A DNA stretch of 32,488 bases from Bacteroidota bacterium (GTDB lineage Bacteria > Bacteroidota > Bacteroidia > Flavobacteriales > Schleiferiaceae): the NCBI GenBank assembly GCA_003045865.1, contig PZPB01000025.1:1-32488 (forward strand), given 5' to 3'. The notes under the pieces were generated by a model. That model was not told where the DNA came from and made no database searches. It worked only from the letters and a program-made list of their open reading frames with translations. Shown here in pieces: positions 16,196 through 25,759 of this stretch; within the stretch, counting starts at the first letter, position 1, and each line of letters begins with the position of its first letter. A program made the position numbers and the translations under genes.

Positions 16196-19100
16196 GTGAA
16201 ACCAACTCGAAATCACATACTTTGGGGATTCCTATTAATGGGTCCATGGCTATGGGGACAGGCCATATTTGTAGCTAATCAGGGGCAATGGCAAGGCGAC
16301 TTTCAAACTAAAGTTGATCTTAGCAATGGCGCTATCTTTTTAGATTCAAAAGGTTATGTTGCCAGCTTTCTAAACATTCCCCACAATCATGACCATGAAG
16401 ATATTCATGTACAGGCTAATTCATTTAAGTTACAATCTTATAGAATGAGTTTTGAGGGCGCCAGCCCCGAAGCGAAATGGCAAGGAAAAGGAAAACAATA
16501 CTATCCGCGTCATTATTTCTTAGGAAAAGAGCCTGCCGACTGGCGTAGTAATGTAAATTCCTCCAATCAAGTTGAAATCAAAAATATTTATCCTGGCATT
16601 TCTATAGAAATGCTTGAAGCAGATGACCGTCTCAAGTATAATTTCATCCTAAAAGCAAAGGCAAATCCCAATTTAATTGCGATGCACTACGAAGGATTAA
16701 AAAGTATACACCTAAAAGAGAAGGTCTTATTCTTGGAAACTACACTAGGAATCGTTACAGAAAGTGTTCCTCTAGCCTACCAAGTTATTGATGGAAAACA
16801 AGTCAAAGTTAGTTGTGACTATGAACTTCAAGGAAATACTGTTAAATTCAAATTAGGCCGTTACAAAGAGAACTACCCTCTGATAATAGATCCAATCTTA
16901 GATTTTTCAACCTTTTCGGGTAGCGGCGATCTCAACTTTGGCAACAGTGCCAGTTATGGTGACAATGGCAGTATTTATGGGGCGGGGGTAAACTTTGGAA
17001 TAAACTATCCAGTAACCAATGGCGTATTTCAGTCAAGCTTTGAAGGTGATAGCGCCTTTAATGTAGATGTAACTATTAGTAAATTTGATGCCACGGGCAG
17101 TCAATTACTATATGCAACTTATTTGGGTGGTCGAGATATTGAAGTAGTTCATTCCATAATTGCAGCCGAAAATGGTGACCTTTATGTCTTAGGCAATACG
17201 GGTTCTTCCAACTTCCCTGTAACCGGCAATGCTTTTCAAAAGAACTTTGCGGGAGGTCCTTTTGCTACTTCTTTTGCATTTAATGACTATAATCACGGCA
17301 GTGATCTTTTCATTGCTACTATCTCCTCAGATGGAAGTCAATTACTCTCTTCTACTTATTGGGGAGGAAGCGGCAATGATGGTTATAACGAGGCGATCTA
17401 TAAGAATTACGGCGATCATTACCGCGGAGAAATAATATTAGATGAAAGTGGCAATGTTTTAGTCCTTAGCAGCACTAATTCGATGGATATCCCGCTAAAT
17501 CAAGCCAATGACATTCTTAGAAATGAAAGCTCTCAGGAAGCCATTGTAGCAAAGTTCAGTCCCTCTTTAGCAAACTTAGTTTGGGCTAAGTATTTTGGAG
17601 GCTCAGGTTCCGAAACAGGCTACTCTCTCAAAGAATTGGACAATAAAGTATACATTACGGGCACAACGGCAAGTGACGATTTAGAAGTTACCCCCAACGC
17701 CATTTATAATTCACGCCAAGGAGACTACGACGGCTACCTTGCAAGTTTTCATGCGGAAAATGGTAACCTATTAAACGCAACTTATTATGGCACAAATAAG
17801 GAAGACCAAAGTTTCTTAATGGATTATGACTATAATGGAAGCCTTTACATTTTTGGTCAAACAAAAGGGGCTTTTAGTGTAACGCCGGGAGTCTATTCGC
17901 AAGCAGGTTCGCGTCAATTTCTTAGTAAAATAGATAGTTCACTGAGTAACATTATTTGGCAAACGGTAGTGGGAAGTGGCCAAAATAAACAAGACATTGT
18001 TCCCAGTGCTTTTATGGTAGACGAATGCCTTAATATTTACATTTCTGGCTGGAGTGGTTTATCCAATTCGGTAAGCTTCCCAGCGATTCCCAATGGAAAT
18101 ACCTATGCATTACCGACCACTCCTGATGCCTTTCAAAATACAACTGACGGAAGTGATTTTTACTTTATGATTTTAGATCATAATGCGAATAACCTTCTCT
18201 ATGCTAGTTATTTTGGTGGAGCAGATAATGAACATGTCGACGGCGGAACTAGTCGATTTAGCAAAGATGGCACCATCTATCAAGCGGTTTGTTCTAATTG
18301 CAATAATAAAAGTTTTCCAACCACACCCAATGGCTACTCTCCCACTAGCGGAAGTAACTCATGCAATATGGCAGTTTTAAAATTCAGCTTTCAACAAATT
18401 TTAGATGCCGATGCCCAAATCAATTTCACTACCGAAATTGATAGTATCTGCGATGGCTTGAAGGTGAATTTTCAAAATGCAAGTAATAATGCCACGAATT
18501 ATCAATGGCTTTTTGGAAATGGCAATAGTTCTACGAGCTTAAATCCTAGTGTAACTTATAGCGAATTAGGCACTTATACTGTTACACTAATTGCTTACGA
18601 TACAATTTGTAATATTTCAGATACTACGGTAATAGAGATTATTCATGATAAAATAAGTGAGCCAATCGCTGATTTCAATAGTGACTACATTGCTTGTGAT
18701 AGTAGGCTTAGCGTTGATTTTGAAAATTTAAGTACCCGAGCCAATCGCTTTCATTGGGATTTTGGTGATGGAAGCACAAGCACGGATGCCACGCCCAGTC
18801 ATAGTTTCGGTGCTTTTGATAATTATGAAATTATGCTCATCGCGGAAGATAGTGTTTGTAATCGCGCTGATACTATCTATCAAATGGTAAGCTTTAGCGA
18901 TACCGCAGCTTTTCCTCAAGTAGAGCCCAGCATAAGTTCCTGCAGTAACGGCGCAATTGACATAAGTATTGAAAACGATCGCCCTTGGTTTTTATACTTC
19001 TGGGAAGTGGAAGCAAAAAGCTACCGCGGTAATGATCCCAATATTAAGTTTGAACAACCCGGCCAAAAAAACTTTAGCGTACTTATTAAAGACACCTTAT

Positions 19101-19414
19101 GTAATCGTGAGTATATCCAAAACTTCGAACTTACACTTAGCGAAATTCGCAATGAAATTTTCACGCCGAATGCTTTTAGCCCTAATGGAGATGGCTTAAA
19201 TGATTCGTACGAAATTTTTGGGGACCCCTGCTCGGTAGAAGCCAATTTGAAGATTTTTAACCGTTGGGGGCAAATGGTTTTTGAAACGGATCAGCCTTAT
19301 AGTAAATTTTGGGATGGCTCTATAAATGGAAACCCCGCACCAAGCGGAGTTTACACATTTGTGATTCTTGAAGCGGGAAGAAAAGAACAAGGCTTCTTAA
19401 GCCTTATTCGTTAA
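16196..19414 (+). CDS. Secreted beta-propeller/PKD protein with gliding-motility C-terminal domain
   Basis: The 1072-residue protein starts at GTG and has a signal peptide (cleaved near WLWGQ, about residue 22). Next come a DUF7948-like region ('NQGQWQGDFQTKVDLSNGAIFLD', ending near 'YPLIIDPILDFSTFSG'), SBBP-type propeller repeats (about 240-730; recurring LLYATYLGG, LLSSTYWGG, LLYASYFGG motifs, each in a G-x-x-x-E/D-x context), two PKD domains (about 740-905, with 'FGNGNSST' and 'WDFGDGSTS'), and a CHU_C domain (about 980-1072) beginning 'IFTPNAFSPNGDGLND' and including 'FNRWGQMVFE'. The last domain is the type B signal for the type IX secretion system. It is likely exported to the cell surface; the ligand is unknown. 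The final 11 nt overlap hutH. Confidence 0.92.
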   Translation: MKPTRNHILWGFLLMGPWLWGQAIFVANQGQWQGDFQTKVDLSNGAIFLDSKGYVASFLNIPHNHDHEDIHVQANSFKLQSYRMSFEGASPEAKWQGKGKQYYPRHYFLGKEPADWRSNVNSSNQVEIKNIYPGISIEMLEADDRLKYNFILKAKANPNLIAMHYEGLKSIHLKEKVLFLETTLGIVTESVPLAYQVIDGKQVKVSCDYELQGNTVKFKLGRYKENYPLIIDPILDFSTFSGSGDLNFGNSASYGDNGSIYGAGVNFGINYPVTNGVFQSSFEGDSAFNVDVTISKFDATGSQLLYATYLGGRDIEVVHSIIAAENGDLYVLGNTGSSNFPVTGNAFQKNFAGGPFATSFAFNDYNHGSDLFIATISSDGSQLLSSTYWGGSGNDGYNEAIYKNYGDHYRGEIILDESGNVLVLSSTNSMDIPLNQANDILRNESSQEAIVAKFSPSLANLVWAKYFGGSGSETGYSLKELDNKVYITGTTASDDLEVTPNAIYNSRQGDYDGYLASFHAENGNLLNATYYGTNKEDQSFLMDYDYNGSLYIFGQTKGAFSVTPGVYSQAGSRQFLSKIDSSLSNIIWQTVVGSGQNKQDIVPSAFMVDECLNIYISGWSGLSNSVSFPAIPNGNTYALPTTPDAFQNTTDGSDFYFMILDHNANNLLYASYFGGADNEHVDGGTSRFSKDGTIYQAVCSNCNNKSFPTTPNGYSPTSGSNSCNMAVLKFSFQQILDADAQINFTTEIDSICDGLKVNFQNASNNATNYQWLFGNGNSSTSLNPSVTYSELGTYTVTLIAYDTICNISDTTVIEIIHDKISEPIADFNSDYIACDSRLSVDFENLSTRANRFHWDFGDGSTSTDATPSHSFGAFDNYEIMLIAEDSVCNRADTIYQMVSFSDTAAFPQVEPSISSCSNGAIDISIENDRPWFLYFWEVEAKSYRGNDPNIKFEQPGQKNFSVLIKDTLCNREYIQNFELTLSEIRNEIFTPNAFSPNGDGLNDSYEIFGDPCSVEANLKIFNRWGQMVFETDQPYSKFWDGSINGNPAPSGVYTFVILEAGRKEQGFLSLIR

Positions 19415-20921
19415 AAAGCACTTCCCGTTCTAAATTAAGACTATCAATAAAAGCTCGGGCCTTTACTATATCTTTCTGTATAATTCTATCCTCCTCTATA
19501 AAAGGTACTTCTTCGCGGAAAGCGGATAAAAAGGATTCTAGAAAAGGTGAAGTTTTAGCTTCTCTAAAAAACAGAGCTTGTGAGGCCGTGATGAGCTCAA
19601 TCGCTAAAACTGTTTTAACGTTGTCTATAACCTTTTGAAGCTTAGTGGCGGCATTGGCCCCCATGCTAACATGGTCTTCCTGACCATTAGAAGAAACGAT
19701 ACTATCTACCGATGCAGGGCTGCAGTATTGCTTATTTTGACTCACAATAGAAGCTGCGGTATATTGGGCAATCATTAAGCCACTGTTCAAACCTGGCTTG
19801 GCCACTAAAAAAGGTGGTAATTCACGTTGTCCACTTATTAATAAATAGGTTCTTCTTTCGGAGATGTTTCCTAACTCAGCCATGGCCATGGCAAAAGAAT
19901 CTAGTGCAAGAGCCAAAGGCTGTCCGTGAAAATTACCTCCAGATATAATTTTATCCTCTTCTGCAAAAATGGTGGGGTTATCGGTAACCGAGTTTAATTC
20001 TGTTTCAAATACCGAAGCCACATAAGAGATTAAATCTTTGGACGCGCCATGTACTTGCGGCACACAACGGAAGGAATAGGGATCTTGCACGTGCTTTTTA
20101 GTTCCTTGCAATAATTCGCTTCCCTCCAAAAGGTCTAAAATATGTGAAGCTGTTTGAATTTGCCCTTTATGAGGTCTGGCATAATGAATAAGGGCATCGA
20201 AAGGTTCGGGACGTCCGTCGAAAGCATCTAGCGAAAGTGCTGCTGCTAGATCCGCTAGATAAAGCAATTTTTTGGCCTCGAAATAGGCATTGATACCCAA
20301 TCCTAACATAAACTGCGTACCATTTAAAAGTGCCAAACCTTCTTTAGATTTCAACTTAATAGGGGCCTTGTTATGCAGTTTTAAGACCTGCGCACTCTCC
20401 TGCCATTCGTCGTTATAATAAACTTCTCCCTCCCCCATCAGCGCAAGCGATAAATGTGCAAGTGGTGCTAAATCGCCTGAAGCTCCTAAAGATCCTTGTT
20501 CAAATACTTGCGGAAAAATGTTATGATTATAAAAAAAGATCAGCTGTTCTAGAAGTTCTACCCTTACGCCCGACCGTCCTTGCGAAAAAGCCTTGGCCTT
20601 CAATAAAAGCATGGTGCGCACAAAACTGGAATCCATAACGGCACCTGTACCGCAGGCATGCGAACGAACTAAATTTTCTTGTAGCCTTTCGAGATCTTTA
20701 CCTTCAATAGCCACATCGCAAAGAGAACCGAAACCAGTATTTATGCCGTAAATGGCACCCTCTTCGCGCTCCATTTTTTGATCGAGATAATCACGTCCCG
20801 CCTGAACTAGTCGAGCGGATTTCTCCGATAAAACAAGGCTATAATGTTCACTAAGAATAGTGTAAAGTTCAGCTAAACTTAAGTAGCTATCTTTAATAGT
20901 ATGAATATTAGTGCGTTCCAT
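19404..20921 (-). CDS. hutH: Histidine ammonia-lyase
   Basis: The 505-residue enzyme has the MIO-forming triad Ala147-Ser148-Gly149 in GSLGASGDLAPLAHLS, Tyr59 in IYGINTGFG, His88 in LVRSHACGTG, 'DPYSFRCVPQVHGA', and QEDHVSMG. The SH and QEDH motifs point to histidine rather than phenylalanine or tyrosine as substrate. It deaminates L-histidine to urocanate and ammonia. It starts 14 nt inside the end of hisS, so the two share a transcript: an enzyme charging tRNA with histidine followed by one destroying histidine. No hutU, hutI or hutG is adjacent. The 3' end overlaps the secreted-protein gene by 11 nt. Confidence 0.94.
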   Translation of the reverse strand: MERTNIHTIKDSYLSLAELYTILSEHYSLVLSEKSARLVQAGRDYLDQKMEREEGAIYGINTGFGSLCDVAIEGKDLERLQENLVRSHACGTGAVMDSSFVRTMLLLKAKAFSQGRSGVRVELLEQLIFFYNHNIFPQVFEQGSLGASGDLAPLAHLSLALMGEGEVYYNDEWQESAQVLKLHNKAPIKLKSKEGLALLNGTQFMLGLGINAYFEAKKLLYLADLAAALSLDAFDGRPEPFDALIHYARPHKGQIQTASHILDLLEGSELLQGTKKHVQDPYSFRCVPQVHGASKDLISYVASVFETELNSVTDNPTIFAEEDKIISGGNFHGQPLALALDSFAMAMAELGNISERRTYLLISGQRELPPFLVAKPGLNSGLMIAQYTAASIVSQNKQYCSPASVDSIVSSNGQEDHVSMGANAATKLQKVIDNVKTVLAIELITASQALFFREAKTSPFLESFLSAFREEVPFIEEDRIIQKDIVKARAFIDSLNLEREVLFNE

Positions 20922-22290
20922 AAGTATCTGATTGTGAGCTGTTAAATTTTTCCAATAATTCTATTCTTCCCATTTCCAGCTGCTCTCCACTTATCATATC
21001 CTTCAAGGTAAAGCGACCACTCGACATTTCATTTGAACCAATCATTACTACAAAAGAAACTTCCTTTTTGTTGGCATAAGCCATTTGTTTTTTCAGCTTA
21101 GCTTCGTCGGGGTAAACCTCCGATTTAACGTTTAGTTGCCTCAGTTCCCGTGCTAGCTTCATGGAATAAAGGGCCTCTTCTTGACCAAAATTAATGAAGA
21201 GTACTTCGGTAGTTTCTGACTTCAGCTCGGGCAAAAGATTGGCTTCCATTAAGGCCAATTCGATGCGATCAAGTCCGAACGAAATACCAATTCCTGGCAT
21301 ATCGTTTAAACCAAAAATCCCGGTAAGATCATCATAACGACCACCTCCACCGATTGACCCAATATCTATACCACTGGCTTTCACTTCGAAGATTGCGCCG
21401 GTATAATAATCCAGTCCGCGTGCCAGCGTAAAATCAAAAAATAACTGTTTATCAACTCCAATCTCTATAGCCTGATTAAGAATAAAGCTTAAATCACTTA
21501 ATCCTTCTGCTCCCATTTCTGAGTTGCCAATTAAAGAAGGTAGCATGGCTAGCATTTCCTCATTTGAGCCTTTTAAGCCAGCAATGCTAGTTATGGCCGC
21601 TGCCGCAGATGCGCCCATTTCCTTAGCCTTCATTTCATTTATAACACCTTTCAGACCAATTTTATCTAATTTATCCAGCGCCACCGTAAAAGCACCAAAG
21701 TGATCGCTTAGTCCGAAATTCTCAACGATACCCGCCAATACTTTGCGATGATTAAGACGAATTTCTACTGGTAGTTTCAGGCTTTCAAAAACCTCGCTAT
21801 ACAATGATATAAAGTCAAGTTCTAAAAGAAGTGAATCGGAACCTACCACATCAGCATCACACTGATAAAACTCACGATAACGTCCCTTTTGAGGTCGATC
21901 CGCACGCCAAACTGGTTGAATTTGATAGCGCTTGAAAGGAAATACTAATTCATTGCGATTTTGCACCACAAAGCGAGCAAAAGGAACGGTTAAATCGTAA
22001 CGCAAGGCCTCTTCAACATTTTGATTTAAAGCTTTTTCCGCTTCATCTCCATCGGCCAGTGCCTTGGTTAATTTTTCGCCACGAGGCAATATTTTAAAAA
22101 TTAATCGGTCTCCCTCTTCACCATATTTCCCGGTAAGGGTAGAAAGTTTTTCCATGGCAGGAGTTTCAATTGCCTGAAAGCCAAACTTTTTGAAAGAATC
22201 TTTTAAAATTCTTAATATATACTCGCGATTAAGCATTGCTTGCGGCAATTGATCTCGCGTTCCTTTAGGTAGAGAGGGACTGTAAGACAT
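20908..22290 (-). CDS. hisS: Histidyl-tRNA synthetase
   Basis: From the ATG at 22290 the product is 460 residues, the normal length. It has PKGTRD (8-13), the motif 2 region 'QPVWRADRPQKGRYREFYQ', the histidine-specific RGLDYYTGAIFEV (291-303), GGGGRYDDL (314-322), motif 3 GIGISFGLDRIE and a C-terminal anticodon-binding domain (about 365-455). The frame is open to an ATG at 22347, which would overlap the dnaJ-like gene, but a perfect -7 box lies between the two ATGs and the extra 19 residues look unlike HisRS, so 22290 is chosen. It may thus have its own promoter despite lying behind the dnaJ-like gene. Confidence 0.95.
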   Translation of the reverse strand: MSYSPSLPKGTRDQLPQAMLNREYILRILKDSFKKFGFQAIETPAMEKLSTLTGKYGEEGDRLIFKILPRGEKLTKALADGDEAEKALNQNVEEALRYDLTVPFARFVVQNRNELVFPFKRYQIQPVWRADRPQKGRYREFYQCDADVVGSDSLLLELDFISLYSEVFESLKLPVEIRLNHRKVLAGIVENFGLSDHFGAFTVALDKLDKIGLKGVINEMKAKEMGASAAAAITSIAGLKGSNEEMLAMLPSLIGNSEMGAEGLSDLSFILNQAIEIGVDKQLFFDFTLARGLDYYTGAIFEVKASGIDIGSIGGGGRYDDLTGIFGLNDMPGIGISFGLDRIELALMEANLLPELKSETTEVLFINFGQEEALYSMKLARELRQLNVKSEVYPDEAKLKKQMAYANKKEVSFVVMIGSNEMSSGRFTLKDMISGEQLEMGRIELLEKFNSSQSDTYGTH

Positions 22291-22304
22291 ATAAAATTTT
22301 GCCG

Positions 22305-22312
22305 CAAAAGTA
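22305..22312 (-). promoter_or_regulatory. -7 promoter box TACTTTTG upstream of hisS
   Basis: Reads TACTTTTG on the minus strand, an exact TAnnTTTG match, 14 nt before the hisS ATG at 22290. It decides the hisS start against the longer frame. Confidence 0.5.
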
Positions 22313-22331
22313 GCCAAAAAATAGCGTCTGT

Positions 22332-23246
22332 CTAGAGTATACGACAATCCTTTAAAGCTTCATTATAACGTGAGGATAGTTCAAAGAAATACCAAGTTAC
22401 CGCGTTATTTGAATAGTTTTCAAAAGGATTTTCATTGGAAAAGTAAATGGCAGACCAACCTTTAAGACCAAAATACTCGTAGGTTAATAGGGCCATGCAG
22501 CGCGCCTTGTGCTCTGTAATTTCGGCAGCAGTACCCTTCTGGTTTTGGTAAAGTTTTAAAATGCGATTGGTAACTTGATCCAAGTAGCGATTAAAAGTTA
22601 AACTTGAAACTCTATCGTAAAGTATCCGGTGCCAGTTCGGTGAGCCCGTCCGAAATTGGAGGGTAAAAGAATCACCAATTTTTAGTGGCATACCATTGCC
22701 CGCTAGCATTTGCACCCCTACGCCTCGCACATATGCTTTATCGCGATGATACTCATCGCCCACTTTGAAGCGATAAATTACCCGATTTCTTTCTATCCCT
22801 ATTACTTCTGCTGTGCTATTGCTTGGGTCAGCATTAATATAAAAGGCCAAAACGAATTGATAACTATAAATACTGCTGAAGGATAAAAATACAATGACAA
22901 AAAAGGTAGTAATAGCAGCACGATAAGCTCTATTTTGTTCTTCTTGTTTCTGCTCGCGCCGCAAAGCAGCTCTTGCAAAAGCTTTTTTCCGCGCTTTTTC
23001 CGCGGCGGCCTTCTTCAGTAATTCGTATAGGCGCTGTCGTTCTTCGTCGCTCAGCTCTCTATTTTGATTCTTAGTTTTACGATAGCCGCTTATTATTTCG
23101 TAGGCCTCTACAATTTCTTTAAATTTCTCTTTTCCGTTCGGATTCAGATCGGGATGATAGCGCATCGCTAAACTGCGATAAGCTTTTTTCACCTCTACTT
23201 TGGAGGCATTGGCTGATAAGCCTAAAACTTGATAGTACTGATCCAA
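22332..23246 (-). CDS. Membrane-anchored DnaJ-domain protein
   Basis: The 304-residue protein begins with a J domain (1-56): [12 protein letters not shown], helix II, the HPD motif at 31-33 in MRYHPDLNP and a helix III ending [11 protein letters not shown] charged Lys/Arg/Glu-rich helix (about 62-108) follows, then one membrane helix (about 111-136) and a soluble C-terminal domain (137-304) I do not recognise. J domains stimulate Hsp70 (DnaK) ATPase, so this would recruit DnaK to the inner membrane. The J domain should be cytoplasmic. The start is TTG at 23246: a TAG lies only three codons upstream and there is no ATG before the J domain. The stop lies just past the hisS promoter region. Confidence 0.85.
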   Translation of the reverse strand: MDQYYQVLGLSANASKVEVKKAYRSLAMRYHPDLNPNGKEKFKEIVEAYEIISGYRKTKNQNRELSDEERQRLYELLKKAAAEKARKKAFARAALRREQKQEEQNRAYRAAITTFFVIVFLSFSSIYSYQFVLAFYINADPSNSTAEVIGIERNRVIYRFKVGDEYHRDKAYVRGVGVQMLAGNGMPLKIGDSFTLQFRTGSPNWHRILYDRVSSLTFNRYLDQVTNRILKLYQNQKGTAAEITEHKARCMALLTYEYFGLKGWSAIYFSNENPFENYSNNAVTWYFFELSSRYNEALKDCRIL

Positions 23247-23328
23247 AAAATCCTAAAAATTTGTTTATTGCGGCTTTAAAAATACTCTGATAAATCCTTA
23301 ACTTGACAATTATTAATTAAACAATTTT

Positions 23329-24237
23329 ATGCTACCGTATATTTCACTCCTAGTTCTCCTGCTGGTTATAATTTTCTTTGGACTTTTTATCGTTAAACAG
23401 CAGCAAATTGCAGTGGTTGAACGATTTGGGAAATTCCGAAACACAAGATCACCAGGTATTCATTTGCTGATACCTTTAGTCGATCGAGTGGCTGGACGAG
23501 TAAATTTAAGAATACAGCAATTGGATGTTTTGGTAGAAACGAAAACGAAAGACGATGTTTTTGTTCAAATGAAGGTTTCAGTGCAGTATATGGTATTAAA
23601 CACGGCGGTATTTGATGCCTTTTATCGTTTAGAAAATCCACAAGCCCAAATCACTTCCTATGTATTTGACACAGTGCGTGCAGAAGTACCGAAGCTACGC
23701 CTCGACGACGTTTTTGAAAAGAAAGATGATATTGCCAATGCTATTAAGCGTGAGCTTGAAGAAGCGATGAATACCTATGGTTATGGTATAATTAAAGCCC
23801 TTGTTACGGACATTGATCCCGATGATGCGGTGAAAAATGCCATGAATCGCATTAATGCGGCCGAAAGAGAAAAGGTAGCCGCCGAATATGATGGCGAAGC
23901 GGAAAGAATTCGGATCGTAGCCAAAGCTACAGCAGAAGCGGAGAGCAAACGATTACAAGGACAAGGAATTGCGGATCAAAGAAGGGAAATTGCTCGCGGA
24001 TTAGAAGAGTCCGTTGAAGTATTAAATAAAGTAGGAATTAACTCGCAAGAGGCTTCTGCTTTGATTGTGATTACGCAGCACTACGATACTTTGCACGCCA
24101 TCAGTGAAAACACACAAAGTAACCTAATCTTAATGCCCAACTCTCCCAATGCCGCTAGCAATATGCTAAATGAATTGGTTACTTCATTTGCCGTGGGTGG
24201 TGAAGTATCTAAAATGAATTCTAAAAAATCAGATTAA
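23329..24237 (+). CDS. SPFH/Band 7 (stomatin/QmcA-like) membrane protein
   Basis: The 302-residue protein has an N-terminal membrane helix (about 4-23), then an SPFH domain beginning 'QQQIAVVERFGKFRNTRSPG', then a coiled-coil rich in Ala, Glu and Arg (about 170-225, including AEREKVAAEYDGEAERI) and a hydrophobic C-terminal tail. Family members form ring-shaped oligomers in the cytoplasmic membrane and often scaffold or restrain membrane proteases such as FtsH. No NfeD-type partner is adjacent. An 82-nt divergent intergenic region separates it from the dnaJ-like gene, with a TTGACA at 23303-23308 but no clear TAnnTTTG. Four bases separate it from the next gene, so they are probably co-transcribed. 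Confidence 0.92.
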   Translation: MLPYISLLVLLLVIIFFGLFIVKQQQIAVVERFGKFRNTRSPGIHLLIPLVDRVAGRVNLRIQQLDVLVETKTKDDVFVQMKVSVQYMVLNTAVFDAFYRLENPQAQITSYVFDTVRAEVPKLRLDDVFEKKDDIANAIKRELEEAMNTYGYGIIKALVTDIDPDDAVKNAMNRINAAEREKVAAEYDGEAERIRIVAKATAEAESKRLQGQGIADQRREIARGLEESVEVLNKVGINSQEASALIVITQHYDTLHAISENTQSNLILMPNSPNAASNMLNELVTSFAVGGEVSKMNSKKSD

Positions 24238-24241
24238 AGAT

Positions 24242-24901
24242 ATGCGCATCAACAGACTTATAGTCCTATTTTGCCTAAGCCTATTTTCTTTAAACACCTT
24301 TGCTCAAAATCAAACTTTTGGATTTGGCTTAGGAGGAGCAGCCTTCAAGGGTGAAACCTCAGATGACTTACAATCTATTGTAGAAGAAATTGGTGTTCAA
24401 TCTCATCTTTATTATGCCATCGCTTTGAAGGATAGTCGCTGGCAAATAATGGCTCAAGTATACTACAACCGAATCGTCGCCGATATTAATATCAATTCCG
24501 TTAATGGTCAATTAGTTAGCTTTAGCACTAATTCCGAGCATTTTTTCACCTCCGCTGGTTTGCGTTTCTATTTTGACTCTTACACGCGACGATACCTTCC
24601 GCGCTTCGGCCATTCGGCACCTTTTCTTGGCGCTCATATTGGCGGAACTTTTTTTACTAATGAAACCAACACTCCCTTATTTAGTAATGAAGACAATATC
24701 ATCATTAAGGATGGCGCTAGCCGAGATTTAGCTTTTCAATTAGAAGCCGGTTATCGTTTTTATCTAAATGAAATTTGGAGCATAGAAGCCAATGCCAATT
24801 TTCGTCACGGAACCAATGACTTGTGGGACGGAATTGGTGGGCATACCGAATTTAATGATTGGATCGTTTCACTATCTCTCGGCTTTGCCATTAATTTGTA
24901 A
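24242..24901 (+). CDS. Outer-membrane beta-barrel protein, first of three in tandem
   Basis: The 219-residue protein has a signal peptide (through NTFAQ, about residue 22) and alternating amphipathic strands such as FGFGLGGAAFKGE and LAFQLEAGYRFYL, ending in the hydrophobic strand LSLGFAINL. This is the pattern of a small porin-like barrel. It shares with the next two genes an N-terminal G-E-x-S/T motif and, near the end, a '[ST/N]D..DGI.G' loop (here NDLWDGIGG), then a closing strand. No function is recognised; it resembles the PorG/DUF6089 or OmpW-like small barrels in outline only. It follows the SPFH gene after 4 nt. Confidence 0.8.
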   Translation: MRINRLIVLFCLSLFSLNTFAQNQTFGFGLGGAAFKGETSDDLQSIVEEIGVQSHLYYAIALKDSRWQIMAQVYYNRIVADININSVNGQLVSFSTNSEHFFTSAGLRFYFDSYTRRYLPRFGHSAPFLGAHIGGTFFTNETNTPLFSNEDNIIIKDGASRDLAFQLEAGYRFYLNEIWSIEANANFRHGTNDLWDGIGGHTEFNDWIVSLSLGFAINL

Positions 24902-24924
24902 GTGCTTCGCTCAAACCTATTTAT

Positions 24925-25584
24925 ATGCTATTTTTAAAACGATCTCATACTTTTATTCTCTTTCTAATCATTGTATTGAGTAGTTTCCACATTGAAGCAC
25001 AAAGAAACAATTTAAACTTTTTTGCGGGAATCATGGTAGTACAAGGTGAAGCTTCCGGTGGGGCATTACTTAGTGATGATATGGCAATAGGAGCTGGCCT
25101 TGGCTTTAATGCCCCGCTCTATAAAAATAAAATCGAGTTCGTTTCGAAATTGGAGTATTACTGCCTCCGTCTAGATTATATCGAACAAAGCAACCCTCAA
25201 AATATCGGCATTATGGAAGGAACTTGTACCCAGACCTCTGTGGGTATCGGTTTAAATATCTTTTTGAATAAAAGTACTGACTTAGTAAGTTTGTACCAGC
25301 CCTTTCGTCGCTACATTTCTGTTTTAGCAGGACTATTGGTACAAAACAATAGTTTAAATTTTAGCGATAACTTTAACTTTCCCAACCTACAAGGAACTTT
25401 TATTTTGCCCTTTGGTGAATTAGGCGCAGGCTTAAAAGTTAGAGTTAATCCCACTTGGTCAGTAAACTTTAATGCCGCCATTAGAACTACTCTTTCGGAT
25501 GAAGTTGATGGCCTTATTGGAGCAACAGATTCGCCAGATATTATGGGCCTTATTCGTTTTGGAATTTCTTATAACTTAAAATAG
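24925..25584 (+). CDS. Outer-membrane beta-barrel protein, second of three in tandem
   Basis: The 219-residue protein has a signal peptide (through HIEAQ, about residue 25). It is clearly paralogous to the third copy: GEASGGALLSDDMAIGAGL matches GETTGGSRIGDDFGLGLNL, LYQPFRRYISVLAG matches MYHPYRFYISGYAG, and LPFGELGAGLKVRVNP matches FPYGDLLGGIKIRIDP. It ends SDEVDGLIG followed by the closing strand IRFGISYNL. A barrel in the outer membrane is likely; function unknown. It follows the first copy after 23 nt and is followed by a 175-nt AT-rich gap. Confidence 0.8.
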   Translation: MLFLKRSHTFILFLIIVLSSFHIEAQRNNLNFFAGIMVVQGEASGGALLSDDMAIGAGLGFNAPLYKNKIEFVSKLEYYCLRLDYIEQSNPQNIGIMEGTCTQTSVGIGLNIFLNKSTDLVSLYQPFRRYISVLAGLLVQNNSLNFSDNFNFPNLQGTFILPFGELGAGLKVRVNPTWSVNFNAAIRTTLSDEVDGLIGATDSPDIMGLIRFGISYNLK

Positions 25585-25759
25585 ATCTCCAACACTTCAC
25601 CATTTGATAATCAATTAAAATGACTATCAAAAATAAAAAGTTAGAATTCGTTTAACTCTTATTATCAATTATTTAAAGACTAAATTGGCATATCAAATTA
25701 AATTTCGATAGCTTTACCCGATTCAAACATCTAAGTGAAATTTAGTTTATCAAAGCTTA
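25585..25759. other. AT-rich intergenic region between barrel genes 2 and 3
   Basis: I see no gene here. It holds a 7-bp inverted repeat, TTTGATA at 25603-25609 and TATCAAA at 25625-25631 with a 15-nt loop, too weak for a convincing terminator, and ATCAATTA-type repeats. TAGCTTTA at 25709-25716 has one mismatch to the -7 consensus but lies 43 nt before the third gene. The third copy may therefore have separate expression. Confidence 0.25.

Noticed and set aside
22291-22347. ATG at 22347 as the hisS start
   Set aside because: A perfect TACTTTTG box lies downstream of it, and the extra 19 residues do not look like the HisRS N-terminus.
25603-25631. Inverted repeat TTTGATA...TATCAAA as an operator or CRISPR-like repeat
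   Set aside because: It is a single 7-bp pair in very AT-rich DNA, which is expected by chance. There is no spaced repeat array here or elsewhere in the window.
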